Shown here: positions 7,772-15,855 of the stretch, in pieces | Layout of the letters: each line of letters starts with the position of its first letter | Position numbering within the stretch: the first letter of the stretch is position 1 | From: Halorhabdus salina | GTDB taxonomy: Archaea > Halobacteriota > Halobacteria > Halobacteriales > Haloarculaceae | DNA length: 64,000 bases | NCBI RefSeq assembly: GCF_013839425.1 | Contig: NZ_JACDNP010000001.1 | Span: 248,001-312,000 of the forward strand | Direction: 5' to 3' | Program-made: the position numbers and the translations under genes | Notes under the pieces: generated by a model | The model's database searches: none | Seen by the model: the letters and a program-made list of their open reading frames with translations, nothing else | What the model was told of the DNA's origin: nothing

Positions 7772-8215
7772 TTACTGTCCGACACCGTCGTCGACGACCC
7801 ACTTCTCGCTGTAGCGCTCGCCACAGGCACACGCCGCGTAGGCATGGATCACGTCACCCTCCGCGTAGAGTCCGCCGACCTCGTCGTTTTGGGCCTCGGC
7901 GAACGCGAAGAGAAATCTGACAGTGTGGTCGGCGTCAGGTTCGTCTGTGGCAGCCGGGCAGGTCCCGCCGGTCAGGTCGTCGTCGATTTCGCTGGGGGTG
8001 TCCATCGCGTCCTGTGCCAGGGCCATCGGATCGATGCTCGTTGCCGACTGGAAGGCGCTGCGGCCCTCCGCCCCGGGCAACACGAGGACGACCCCATGCT
8101 CAACGGGCTCTGCATACGATTCGAGTGCTTCAGGGTTCGAAACGGCCGCTTCGTGGAGGAAGACGGCGACGTCATCGGGTCGGTCGCCGGCCAGGAACGC
8201 CTCACGATCGGTCAT
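7772..8215 (-). CDS. DUF5807-type haloarchaeal conserved protein
   Basis: A 147-residue acidic protein starting at ATG 8213-8215 (M-T-D-R-E-A-F-L-A-G). It contains a distinctive EVGGLYAEGDVIHAYA segment followed by a C-A-C-G pair near the C-terminus, and a single C-P mid-sequence, so a metal site is conceivable. I recall this as DUF5807, restricted to haloarchaea. Function is unknown. Confidence 0.55.
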   Translation of the reverse strand: MTDREAFLAGDRPDDVAVFLHEAAVSNPEALESYAEPVEHGVVLVLPGAEGRSAFQSATSIDPMALAQDAMDTPSEIDDDLTGGTCPAATDEPDADHTVRFLFAFAEAQNDEVGGLYAEGDVIHAYAACACGERYSEKWVVDDGVGQ

Positions 8216-8289
8216 ACCGGGGGCGACGGTACAGGGAGGGAAAAACGACACGGAGATGACCGGAACGTCCTGCGCGGACCGTGGAGCTG

Positions 8290-10032
8290 TCAGACGTTGA
8301 TGACGCTGGAGACGACGAACTTCGTGAAGATGGCGATGACCGCGCCGACCCAGGTCAGCACGACGAAGTGCATGTAGCTGTTGAGCTTGTGGCCCCCGTC
8401 AGTCGTCCGGATCATCAGCGCCGACAGCAAGGCATTGAATACGATAACGATGATCAGCAGGAACTCGATGACGGGGATATCGTAGACGGCAGTGTGGACG
8501 AGTGAATTGACCTCGAAGCGGCTTCCGGTGTTGAGATTTAAACTCATTTCAGAGAGGATATTGACGACCTGCAATCCGATAAAGAAGGCGAACGTCGATG
8601 CCGCGGAGATCCCGTAGAGGACGCCGATGAGCGTCGTCGTTTCCTGATCGCGTTGCTGGCGGAGTTGCTGGACCTCGTTCATGTTCTCGCTGATGAGTTC
8701 GCCCAGTTGCTTCGGACTGCCACCCATCTTGCGGCCGACGAGGTACATCTCGCTGAAGGTCTGGATCAGGTAGGATCGACACTCCGCCGTGAAGTGCCCC
8801 CAGGCCTTCGAAGGCTCGATGCGCATGTTCAACCGCTTATAGAGGTTATCGACGTTCTCGGTGAGTGGCCCGAAGTCCTTGGTGCGCAACGATTCGAGGA
8901 CCGTACCGGTCGTCGACTGCTTTGCGCCCTCCGTCGACCCGAGTGCGCGGATAAAGCTGGGATACTCCTCGTCGCGGGCCTTGACCTTCTGTTCTTCACG
9001 ACGGATCACGATACCGGGGATGAGCAGTGGCGTGATCGGCACAGCAGCGTAGAACGGTAGCGGCACGGGATCGAAGATCGGAAGTAGCATGTTCAGCGTG
9101 ATCGGGCTGACGCCTGCTGCCCCACCGAACGTGATAAGTGCAAGTACGACCGTCAGTCCGACGCCGGCGGCAAAACTAATGTTGAGCCGGCGCTCCATCG
9201 GCGACGTGATTTCCTCCGGATGATACCAGACAGGGTCATACGGCGCGAGGGATCGAATCGCGACGAAGAAGCCGGTCTGGACGAAAATAAAGAGGACAAT
9301 GACAGCGCTGACGGTCATCATCGGATTGGTCCCCGTCAGGATCGGAAGGACGACCGCAAACACCAGTGCGAACGTCATCGAGAGAATCATCGACAGGTAG
9401 AGGTCTTTCATAACCTCCAGATTGCCGAGCGCGCCTTCGTAGACGGTTTTGTAATTGTCGATGATCATGTCCTGCTCGGAGAGCAAGTAGTCGTCCAGTC
9501 CCTGCCCTGCCCCAAGCGTGTACCCCAGTCGATCGAAGAAATCCGAGACGGCCTCGCTCGGGACCTCTTTGGCCCGCCGCCTGAGCGCGTCGTCCAAACT
9601 CAAATTCCACGTATCGACCAACTCGACGACCCGGCCCATCTCCGTGGCGAGTTCTCCGTACTCGTCTTCTTCGGCGAGCGCTCGAAAGACCTCCATCCGG
9701 TCGATGTTGGTCGTCGCCAGCACCGTCATGTGCGTAACCAGGAGATGGAACCGATTGTTCAGCGCCTGCCGACGCTGCGAGAGTTGGACTTTCGGATAGA
9801 AGATCGCTGCCCCGAACAACAGGAGTCCAAGCAACGGGAATGGCAAGCTGATCGCCAGCGGGAGCGGTGCCAGAAGTGCAATCCCGAGGGTAACCACGAA
9901 AAACAGAAAGGCCGGCAACAGGATGGCCAGCAGGTATCGCTGAATCGGAATTCCCATCCGACGATAGGAATCCATCAGCGAGGCTATCGTGCCGGAAATC
10001 GTCAGATCGAGTGAAGCTTCTTCGGAGGCCAT
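8290..10032 (-). CDS. arlJ: Archaellum membrane platform protein ArlJ (FlaJ)
   Basis: A 580-residue polytopic membrane protein of the GspF/PilC/TadC superfamily and the core platform of the archaellum motor. Two repeats of the T2SF domain are visible: cytoplasmic helices around residues 90-200 and 370-480 flanked by hydrophobic clusters near 35-75, 210-260, 290-350, 485-510 and 535-575. Haloarchaeal ArlJ proteins are of this length. Its ATG overlaps the arlI stop by one base (TGATG), so the two subunits are translationally coupled. ArlI hydrolyses ATP to assemble and rotate the filament through ArlJ. Confidence 0.95.
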   Translation of the reverse strand: MASEEASLDLTISGTIASLMDSYRRMGIPIQRYLLAILLPAFLFFVVTLGIALLAPLPLAISLPFPLLGLLLFGAAIFYPKVQLSQRRQALNNRFHLLVTHMTVLATTNIDRMEVFRALAEEDEYGELATEMGRVVELVDTWNLSLDDALRRRAKEVPSEAVSDFFDRLGYTLGAGQGLDDYLLSEQDMIIDNYKTVYEGALGNLEVMKDLYLSMILSMTFALVFAVVLPILTGTNPMMTVSAVIVLFIFVQTGFFVAIRSLAPYDPVWYHPEEITSPMERRLNISFAAGVGLTVVLALITFGGAAGVSPITLNMLLPIFDPVPLPFYAAVPITPLLIPGIVIRREEQKVKARDEEYPSFIRALGSTEGAKQSTTGTVLESLRTKDFGPLTENVDNLYKRLNMRIEPSKAWGHFTAECRSYLIQTFSEMYLVGRKMGGSPKQLGELISENMNEVQQLRQQRDQETTTLIGVLYGISAASTFAFFIGLQVVNILSEMSLNLNTGSRFEVNSLVHTAVYDIPVIEFLLIIVIVFNALLSALMIRTTDGGHKLNSYMHFVVLTWVGAVIAIFTKFVVSSVINV

Positions 10033-11702
10033 CAGTCTTGGCGGTGAATGTCGAAAGAAATTCCCTCGACGCCGTCCCGTTGGAAGTTCTCGATCATCTC
10101 GTTGACCTCGTGGTAGCCGAGGATGTTCTCCTGGATCGCCCGCTCGATGAGTCTGGCGCGGAACTTCAGGTCATCGTAGATGTCACGCGTGTCCTCGTAG
10201 CCCAGCAACGTCGCGATCTGTTCTTCGAGGACGAAGGAGTTGTTCATCCCCTGGAAGACGATTTCGTCTTCGACGGGGTCCCAGTAGAAGCTCTGGCGGG
10301 TGACGACCCCGTCCATCTCCTTTGAGTAGCCCTCGATTTCCTGGACTGAGGTCACCCGGCGGAGCACGTCATCGCCCTGCTTGACCCGATTCTGGAACAG
10401 TGCGATATCGGCGACGTCCATGAACGTCTCGGGGACGTTGATCGGTTCGCCGGTGAACCGCTGGATCATCGAAACGATGTCGGCAGCGTGGAAGGTCAGC
10501 ATGACCGGGTGGCCGGTCTGGGCCGCCTGGAACGCCATCCGCCCCTCTTCGCCACGAACCTCGCCCACGATGATGTAGTCAGGACGGGACCGGAGTGCGG
10601 CGGCGACGAGGTCGAACATGTCGACGTCGGTCCCCTCGTCGTCACCTTCCCGAGTGAGGAGTTGCTGCCAGGTGTCGTGCGGTGGCAGCACCTCGGAGGT
10701 GTCCTCGGCGGTGTAGATCTTGTTGTCCCGGGGGATGAACGACATGATGGAGTTCAGCGTCGTCGTCTTCCCCGACGCCGTCTCCCCGACGACGAACACC
10801 GTCTGTTCGTTCTCAAGGGCGAGCCAGAGATACGCCGAGAGTTCCGGGCTAAGGGTGCCCCATTTGGTAATCTGGAAGATTGAGAGGGGGACCTCGGTGC
10901 CTTGCCGGATGGTCATCGAGGGACCCTTCAACGAGACGTCGTCGGAGTAGATGATGTTGATACGCGATCCGTCCGGGAGCGTCGAGTCGATGATCGGGTC
11001 GCTATCGGAGACGGGATCACCGATCCGTTCGCCCATGTTTCGCAGCCACTGCTCGTACTCCTCGGGTTCGCCGAAGTCGACGGTCGTCTTGATGAGACTG
11101 TAGACGGAGTGATCAACGTAACACTCGTGGGGCCCGATGACGTGAATGTCCTCGTTGGCCGGGTCCCGCATCACCGGTTCCAGGGGCCCAAGACCGACAA
11201 TGTCACGGTTGAGCCGGTAGCGGATGTTCTCGTACGTCTCCTCGGAGACTTCGACCTTGCCGATGTTCGCGAGGTCGCTGACGCGACTCAGAACGCCCCC
11301 CTCGTCGCTACTCGTGACAGACGTCGTCTCCTGGAGGAGTTCCTCGATCCGATCGTCGTACTCGGCTTCCTCGCTAGGTGCCGGCTTCATGACGCTCTTT
11401 TCGAGCAGTCGGTTACGGACCGTTTCGAAGACCGTCAACTCGTCGTCCTCGAGTTCGGGTTCGATGGCGTAGTACTTGATGTCCTGCCCGATGTCGCCGT
11501 AGACGTGGGTGTAAATCGGGCCACCGACGGGATAGATCACGTTCGGACGGTTGGTCTCGTACTCGCCGTCGGCCTCCTCGATGAACATTGGGAACTCGCC
11601 GGTGATCTGCTTGAACTTCTGGAGGTGATCACGGAGATGGGGCCGTCTGGCTGCGTGTTGGCGGAGTTCGTCTGACGGTTTCGGTCTGCCGTGATCTGTC
11701 AT
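10032..11702 (-). CDS. arlI: Archaellum motor/assembly ATPase ArlI (FlaI)
   Basis: A 556-residue hexameric secretion ATPase of the GspE/PilT/VirB11 family. The N-terminal domain covers about residues 1-280. The Walker A loop V-V-G-E-T-A-S-G-K-T is near 304-313, the Asp box follows (Y-T-A-E-D-T), Walker B is I-I-V-G-E-V-R-G-E-E near 376-385, and the His box Q-T-G-H-P-V-M-L-T-F-H-A is near 394-405. It powers both filament assembly and rotation, regulated by ArlH. It sits 12 nt after arlH and overlaps arlJ. Confidence 0.96.
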   Translation of the reverse strand: MTDHGRPKPSDELRQHAARRPHLRDHLQKFKQITGEFPMFIEEADGEYETNRPNVIYPVGGPIYTHVYGDIGQDIKYYAIEPELEDDELTVFETVRNRLLEKSVMKPAPSEEAEYDDRIEELLQETTSVTSSDEGGVLSRVSDLANIGKVEVSEETYENIRYRLNRDIVGLGPLEPVMRDPANEDIHVIGPHECYVDHSVYSLIKTTVDFGEPEEYEQWLRNMGERIGDPVSDSDPIIDSTLPDGSRINIIYSDDVSLKGPSMTIRQGTEVPLSIFQITKWGTLSPELSAYLWLALENEQTVFVVGETASGKTTTLNSIMSFIPRDNKIYTAEDTSEVLPPHDTWQQLLTREGDDEGTDVDMFDLVAAALRSRPDYIIVGEVRGEEGRMAFQAAQTGHPVMLTFHAADIVSMIQRFTGEPINVPETFMDVADIALFQNRVKQGDDVLRRVTSVQEIEGYSKEMDGVVTRQSFYWDPVEDEIVFQGMNNSFVLEEQIATLLGYEDTRDIYDDLKFRARLIERAIQENILGYHEVNEMIENFQRDGVEGISFDIHRQD

Positions 11703-11714
11703 AGTGTATTCACC

Positions 11715-12473
11715 TCAGGCCACGCTGCGTGATTCGATGACGATTCCCGTCCCCGAGCGGACGGAGTACCCGATCGTGTCGCCGACCTGTTCGCCCATGC
11801 CGGCAAAGCGCTTGACCGAGATCTGGCGGCGCACATCGTTGCCGACCTCGATCATCTCGAGTTCGATGAACACGTCGGCGATGGCCCGGAACGGACCGAT
11901 CGCGTCTTCGTCCAGCGTCGAGGGGTCGACCGTCAGCATGATGACTTTCCCCTCGGCGATGACGTCTCGGAAAAACGAAATGATCTCGAGGGCGGCCTGG
12001 CGTTCTTCGTTCTGGCGAACCAGTGCCTCGAACTTGGGATCGTTCCGGAGGATGGCGTCGAACGTGTCGATGATGATTACGTCGGTATCCCACATCACTT
12101 CGGCGTCCATCAAGCGTTTGAGCAGGTCCATCCGGTCGCTCTCGTCGTCGTCGCTGAACGTATTCGAATCGCCGATATCAGCGTGCAGGAACAACAAATT
12201 CTCGTCGAGAATGTGTTCGACCATCTCGTAGTCCAGGCTGTGCATCTGATCGAGATAGCTCCCGACCGTCAGCTCCGTCGAGAGCATCGTGACAGTCTGG
12301 CCGGTCTCACAGAGCCCGTAACTGAACCGCTGGCTCATCGCAGACTTCCCGGCCCCGTAGTCCCCTTCGACGAGGACGATGCTTCCGGGGGGGATGCCGC
12401 CGCCCAGTTCCTTGTTGAGTCGATCCCGCTCGTCGAGGCCAAGCGAGTAGAGGTCAGTTGTTGCGATACTCAT
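11715..12473 (-). CDS. arlH: Archaellum ATP-binding regulator ArlH (FlaH)
   Basis: A 252-residue RecA/KaiC-fold protein with Walker [11 protein letters not shown] near residues 34-43 and Walker [10 protein letters not shown] near 132-140. ArlH binds ATP, sits under ArlI and modulates motor switching between assembly and rotation. The ATG overlaps the arlG stop region by 4 nt. The second KaiC-like gene at 20079 is a paralogue, but position between arlG and arlI identifies this one as arlH. Confidence 0.95.
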   Translation of the reverse strand: MSIATTDLYSLGLDERDRLNKELGGGIPPGSIVLVEGDYGAGKSAMSQRFSYGLCETGQTVTMLSTELTVGSYLDQMHSLDYEMVEHILDENLLFLHADIGDSNTFSDDDESDRMDLLKRLMDAEVMWDTDVIIIDTFDAILRNDPKFEALVRQNEERQAALEIISFFRDVIAEGKVIMLTVDPSTLDEDAIGPFRAIADVFIELEMIEVGNDVRRQISVKRFAGMGEQVGDTIGYSVRSGTGIVIESRSVA

Positions 12474-12919
12474 GTGCGAAACTCGAACACCTCCTCGTCT
12501 CCATTGATCGTGAGCTGGACGCGGTGGTCACCGCTGGAGAGGTCCGGCGCGGAAATATCCATCCGGACGACGTTTCCGATCCGCCAGGTCTCCCCATCGA
12601 CGACCGTCACCGTGAAGTCAGTCTGGAACCGGCCGTCGAGGAGGACGTCCATCACTACTGGATCGGGCGGGAGATCCTGAGAACCCGTGTTCTTGACGTA
12701 CAGGGTGATGTTTTCGTTGCCAGACCGATTGTAGACCGTCGCGCCGCTGTCGCTGATGAACTCGATGTCAGTGCGAACGTCGTCACTGACGTCTAACCCG
12801 AGCTCGTCGACGGCTTCGCTGAGTTCGCCGACCGTGTTTGTCAGCACCCCCGCGACGCTCGCCGCGACCAGAATACTCGCGATGAAGATGATCAGATGGG
12901 ACGCAGAGACACTAGCCAC
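12470..12919 (-). CDS. arlG: Archaellum stator component ArlG (FlaG)
   Basis: A 149-residue protein with one N-terminal membrane helix (about residues 8-27) and a beta-rich extracytoplasmic domain containing [11 protein letters not shown]. ArlG and ArlF form the complex tethering the motor to the S-layer. Two Asn-x-Ser/Thr sequons are visible (NRS and NIT). It overlaps arlF by 8 nt and arlH by 4 nt, so these genes are tightly coupled. Confidence 0.93.
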   Translation of the reverse strand: MASVSASHLIIFIASILVAASVAGVLTNTVGELSEAVDELGLDVSDDVRTDIEFISDSGATVYNRSGNENITLYVKNTGSQDLPPDPVVMDVLLDGRFQTDFTVTVVDGETWRIGNVVRMDISAPDLSSGDHRVQLTINGDEEVFEFRT

Positions 12920-13352
12920 GCACGACCACCTCCGTACTGGAAACTCCCGGACCCGAGACGACTTTGACCCGGTCGGGCTGGCTAGTAGCCGAGACGTTGT
13001 ATCGCAACTGCTCGCCCGGCAGCCACAGGTCCGTTCCGGCGTCGCCGTCGACGGACCGCTCGGTGAAACTCGTCTGGTACTCGTTGTCGACGATCAGGTC
13101 CGTCCCCTCGACGGTCAACTCGGACGCACCCGTGTTGTTGACCGTGACGATTAGACTGTTGTTGCCGTCGTCGTACGTCGCGTTGTGGATCGCGATGGCC
13201 GTGTTTTGCTGGGTCAGCAAGTCATCCTCAGCTGCGTTTCGAGCGTCCGTCACCCGCTCGACGGTATTGAACGCTGCAGTGTGGAACATCCCGAAGGCAA
13301 TGAGCGTCGCAGCGAAGATGATCGCCACGGAGGCGCTAACGCTGAAGCCCAT
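12912..13352 (-). CDS. arlF: Archaellum stator component ArlF (FlaF)
   Basis: A 146-residue protein with an N-terminal membrane helix (residues 6-25) and a beta-sandwich domain with LIVTVNNTGASELTVEG; ArlF binds the S-layer and anchors the motor. The start at ATG 13350-13352 is chosen over an upstream ATG because the helix begins immediately after it and a strong Shine-Dalgarno-like GGAGGTGGAG lies a few bases before it. That ribosome-binding site lies inside the 3' end of arlD/E, which overlaps by 17 nt. Confidence 0.92.
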   Translation of the reverse strand: MGFSVSASVAIIFAATLIAFGMFHTAAFNTVERVTDARNAAEDDLLTQQNTAIAIHNATYDDGNNSLIVTVNNTGASELTVEGTDLIVDNEYQTSFTERSVDGDAGTDLWLPGEQLRYNVSATSQPDRVKVVSGPGVSSTEVVVRG

Positions 13353-15120
13353 TTGCTCCACCTCCAGCCATAGTTGGCATCTGTTCGAGGGCGACTGATT
13401 CGGCACCGCCGCCGTTCAACTGACTCACGTAGCGGAGGCTCTTGGTGTGGTGATCGATAGTCAGCGTCGACGGTTCGCTATCCGCCTCAAAGCCCTGAAG
13501 GTACGCCTGGAGCTGATCGGCGACATCCTCGTCGATCCAGTCGATGCGCTCGTAGTAGTGGATCGCCTCGGCCGTGGCTCGAATCCCGACCTCCTCGACG
13601 AGGAACTCCAGCCACTCGACGACGATCAGGTCAGCGAGGAAGCCGTCGGGGAGCTCCGTGAGGTACGGCTTCCCGTCCTCGCCGCTGGCCGACTCCGTGG
13701 CCGATTGGTCGGCCGTTTCGTCCGCCTGACCGCTCGCCTGGGAACCTGCGTCCGCCTTCGGTTCGTCGACAGCCGAGTGAGGATCCGTCTCGGATTCGGC
13801 GTCTGACAGCGTCGCGTCCATCTCGGACGCCTCGTCGGTGACAGCTGTGCCGTCCGCAGTGTCAGAATCTGACTCTGCAGCGTCGGCCATTGGCTCCGCA
13901 GTCTCGGCAGTTGGTTCAGGCGCTTCCTCGGCGGTGTTCGGCTCCGGCTGGGAGTCCGCTGTTGGTTCTTCCTCCTCGTCGATCACCGTATCGAAGAGGT
14001 CATCGTCGGCAAGCGCGTCGTCAGCCGATTCGTCTTCGAGTTCGTCGAACGCATCCGCCGGCTCTTCGTCGTCGGCCGATTCGTCCGCGAGTTCCTCAAA
14101 GGCGTCGCCTGGCTCGTCGTCCTCGGCTTCGGTCGCCTCCGCCTCAGCGGCCATCTCGTCCGGGTCCCCTCGGTCCTCTCCCTCGGCCCATTCGGCGTCG
14201 CCCGCTTCGTACTCGTCTTTCAGTTCTGCAAATGACTTCCCGCCTTCCTCGCCACCATCGCTGTCGTCGCCGCCCGAGTCCGTGTCAAAGTCATCCTCCA
14301 TCTCAAAGTCGTCACCGTCGTCGAAATCTTCGTCGAACTCGTCGTCAAACGCAACGTCGTCACCACCATCGTCGAGGTCGTCGTCCCCGAGAACTTCGCC
14401 GACATCTGTGTCAGCCTCGAGTTCATCGTCGTCCTCGACGAGATCCTCGTCGAAGAACCCCTCTGCATCGGCGTTCGCGATGTCCTCTTCGAGATCCTCG
14501 TCAGCCTGGCCATCGTCGCCGTCGTCGAACAGACCGAACGATTCGTCGCCCGGGCCGCCCAGTCCGCCGGCATCAATGTCGTCGGCGAAGGGATTGACAC
14601 CGCGAGTCACCATCTCGTAAATATCGAGCAATTTTCGGACATTCTCCTCGACGTCATCGACTGTCTCCGAGATCTGCTCGTTCTCGTTGCGGACAGTGTT
14701 GACCGTCGAGGAAAGACTACCGACTTCCGTTTCGAGTTCGTCAAGCCGATGTTCCAGTTCGTCCGTATCGGACCCCCCGTCCATGTCGCCAAACTCGTCG
14801 TCTTCGAACTCTCCAAACTCGTCACCGCCATCGTCGAGACCGCCCAGATCTCCGAAATCGTCGCCACCGCTTTCCTCCGGCATCAGTCCCTCGCCACCGC
14901 CCGAATCGTCCGGTTGTACCTCTTCGTCGTCGGAGAGAATCGAATCGAAGACAGACCTGATGCTCATGCCGACAAACCCCACCGAGAGCAGTGCGACAAC
15001 CAAGGGCTCTGGCGACACTGCACCGGTCGGCCCCAGGAACCACCCGCCGACATCCAACACGGGCTGACCGGCCACCGTCGTTACGGCCGATCCGAGCCAC
15101 AGGGACGAGAGACCACTCAT
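13336..15120 (-). CDS. arlD: Archaellum accessory protein ArlD/E type with ArlC-like coiled coil and long acidic linker
   Basis: A 594-residue protein. Residues 1-62 include a hydrophobic stretch (VVALLSVGFVGMSI near 43-56). A very acidic Gly/Asp segment follows, then a coiled coil D-E-L-E-H-R-L-D-E-L-E-T-E-V ending in KLLDIYEMVTRGVNPF (about 110-175), the ArlC-type element. Next is a roughly 300-residue Asp/Glu/Ser/Ala linker, and the C-terminal ArlD/E domain (YLTELPDGFLADLIVVEWLE to the mid-550s). ArlC/D/E proteins form the cytosolic ring that receives the CheY/CheF signal. ATG 15118-15120 is preferred to the adjoining upstream GTG. It is the first gene of the arl operon and no separate arlCE gene is present. 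Confidence 0.88.
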   Translation of the reverse strand: MSGLSSLWLGSAVTTVAGQPVLDVGGWFLGPTGAVSPEPLVVALLSVGFVGMSIRSVFDSILSDDEEVQPDDSGGGEGLMPEESGGDDFGDLGGLDDGGDEFGEFEDDEFGDMDGGSDTDELEHRLDELETEVGSLSSTVNTVRNENEQISETVDDVEENVRKLLDIYEMVTRGVNPFADDIDAGGLGGPGDESFGLFDDGDDGQADEDLEEDIANADAEGFFDEDLVEDDDELEADTDVGEVLGDDDLDDGGDDVAFDDEFDEDFDDGDDFEMEDDFDTDSGGDDSDGGEEGGKSFAELKDEYEAGDAEWAEGEDRGDPDEMAAEAEATEAEDDEPGDAFEELADESADDEEPADAFDELEDESADDALADDDLFDTVIDEEEEPTADSQPEPNTAEEAPEPTAETAEPMADAAESDSDTADGTAVTDEASEMDATLSDAESETDPHSAVDEPKADAGSQASGQADETADQSATESASGEDGKPYLTELPDGFLADLIVVEWLEFLVEEVGIRATAEAIHYYERIDWIDEDVADQLQAYLQGFEADSEPSTLTIDHHTKSLRYVSQLNGGGAESVALEQMPTMAGGGANGLQR

Positions 15121-15146
15121 CACAACAAAAATAGCCGCTCAAACCC

Positions 15147-15179
15147 TTCAATGTACCGTTTAGAGTATCATATTTGATA
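15147..15179 (-). promoter_or_regulatory. arl operon promoter region with TATC-N6-GATA palindrome
   Basis: A perfect inverted repeat TATC-ATATTT-GATA lies at 15166-15179. On the minus strand it reads TATC-AAATAT-GATA, followed after about 12-14 nt by a weak box-A-like ACATTGAA (15147-15154). That would start transcription close to the arlD/E start codon (leaderless). The same palindrome lies at matching positions before several other motility genes in this window. Confidence 0.55.
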
Positions 15180-15220
15180 ACTGACTGTTCTATTCTCAGA
15201 GACCGGCAAGAAATTAGTGT

Positions 15221-15257
15221 CTGACGCCCCCAACGGGACGTTGTGTGGTGGCGTCAG
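15221..15257. terminator. Nested hairpin between cheD and the arl promoter
   Basis: CTGACGCC (15221-15228) pairs perfectly with GGCGTCAG (15250-15257). Inside, CAACG (15231-15235) pairs with CGTTG (15239-15243) around a GGA loop. The structure is about 83 bp beyond the cheD stop and 40 bp upstream of the arl palindrome, so it could end the cheY-cheC-cheD transcript or be part of a small RNA. No clear U-run follows in either direction. Confidence 0.45.
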
Positions 15258-15339
15258 GGCCCCCGAAATATCGATTCTCGGAACAACCACTGCATTGATG
15301 AGTCATGTCCGAGGACGTGAAAAGATTCAGAGAGGTATC

Positions 15340-15855
15340 TCACAGACGCCGGGAATCCATGTTCGCGCTCTTGACTACGAGGTCGCCACTACTACCCTCG
15401 AACCGGAGCGAGCGGCCGTGATCGCCACCGACGTCCTCGTTGACGACCGGGATATCCATCTCCTCGAGGGTCTCCTTGACGACGTCTGCGTTACGGGCAC
15501 CGATTCCGGACCCATCTTTCGAGAAGTCAAGCATATCGCTGCCGCCGGCGATCTTTGCGATCATATCGGCCCGATCAGCGCCAACGCGCTCCATCTCCGC
15601 GACAAGTGTTTCGACGCCAGTATCGGCGAATTTGGCGGGATTGCCGCCGTCGACTTCGTCGGCTGCGGGCAACATGACGTGAACCAGCCCGGACGCACCG
15701 ACCGCCTCGTCGCGGACGGCGACACCGATACACGACCCCAGGCCGCTGGTCGTCAACACGGCACCGTTCGTCGAGACATCGTACTCAGCGATGCCGACCT
15801 TGATCCGTTCGGTCGTGCTTGCATCCGTCTGTTCCGACCCGTTATATACCTTCAT
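15340..15855 (-). CDS. cheD: Chemoreceptor glutamine deamidase CheD
   Basis: A 171-residue CheD. The catalytic Cys lies in T-S-G-L-G-S-C-I-G-V near residue 43, the His in S-G-L-V-H-V-M-L-P near residue 59, and A-K-I-A-G-G-S-D-M-L marks the conserved core. CheD deamidates Gln on transducers and binds CheC, whose phosphatase activity it stimulates. It overlaps the cheC stop by 4 nt (ATGA), so CheC and CheD are made together. It is the last gene of cheY-cheC-cheD. Confidence 0.94.
   Translation of the reverse strand: MKVYNGSEQTDASTTERIKVGIAEYDVSTNGAVLTTSGLGSCIGVAVRDEAVGASGLVHVMLPAADEVDGGNPAKFADTGVETLVAEMERVGADRADMIAKIAGGSDMLDFSKDGSGIGARNADVVKETLEEMDIPVVNEDVGGDHGRSLRFEGSSGDLVVKSANMDSRRL

Noticed and set aside
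9220-10014. Long open frame on the plus strand opposite arlJ
   Set aside because: It is wholly antisense to a clear ArlJ, has Arg/His/Gln-rich composition typical of reverse-frame translation in GC-rich DNA and no recognisable domain.
13838-14620. Ser-rich plus-strand frame opposite arlD
   Set aside because: Poly-Ser arises from the reverse complement of the Asp/Glu-rich linker codons; not a protein.
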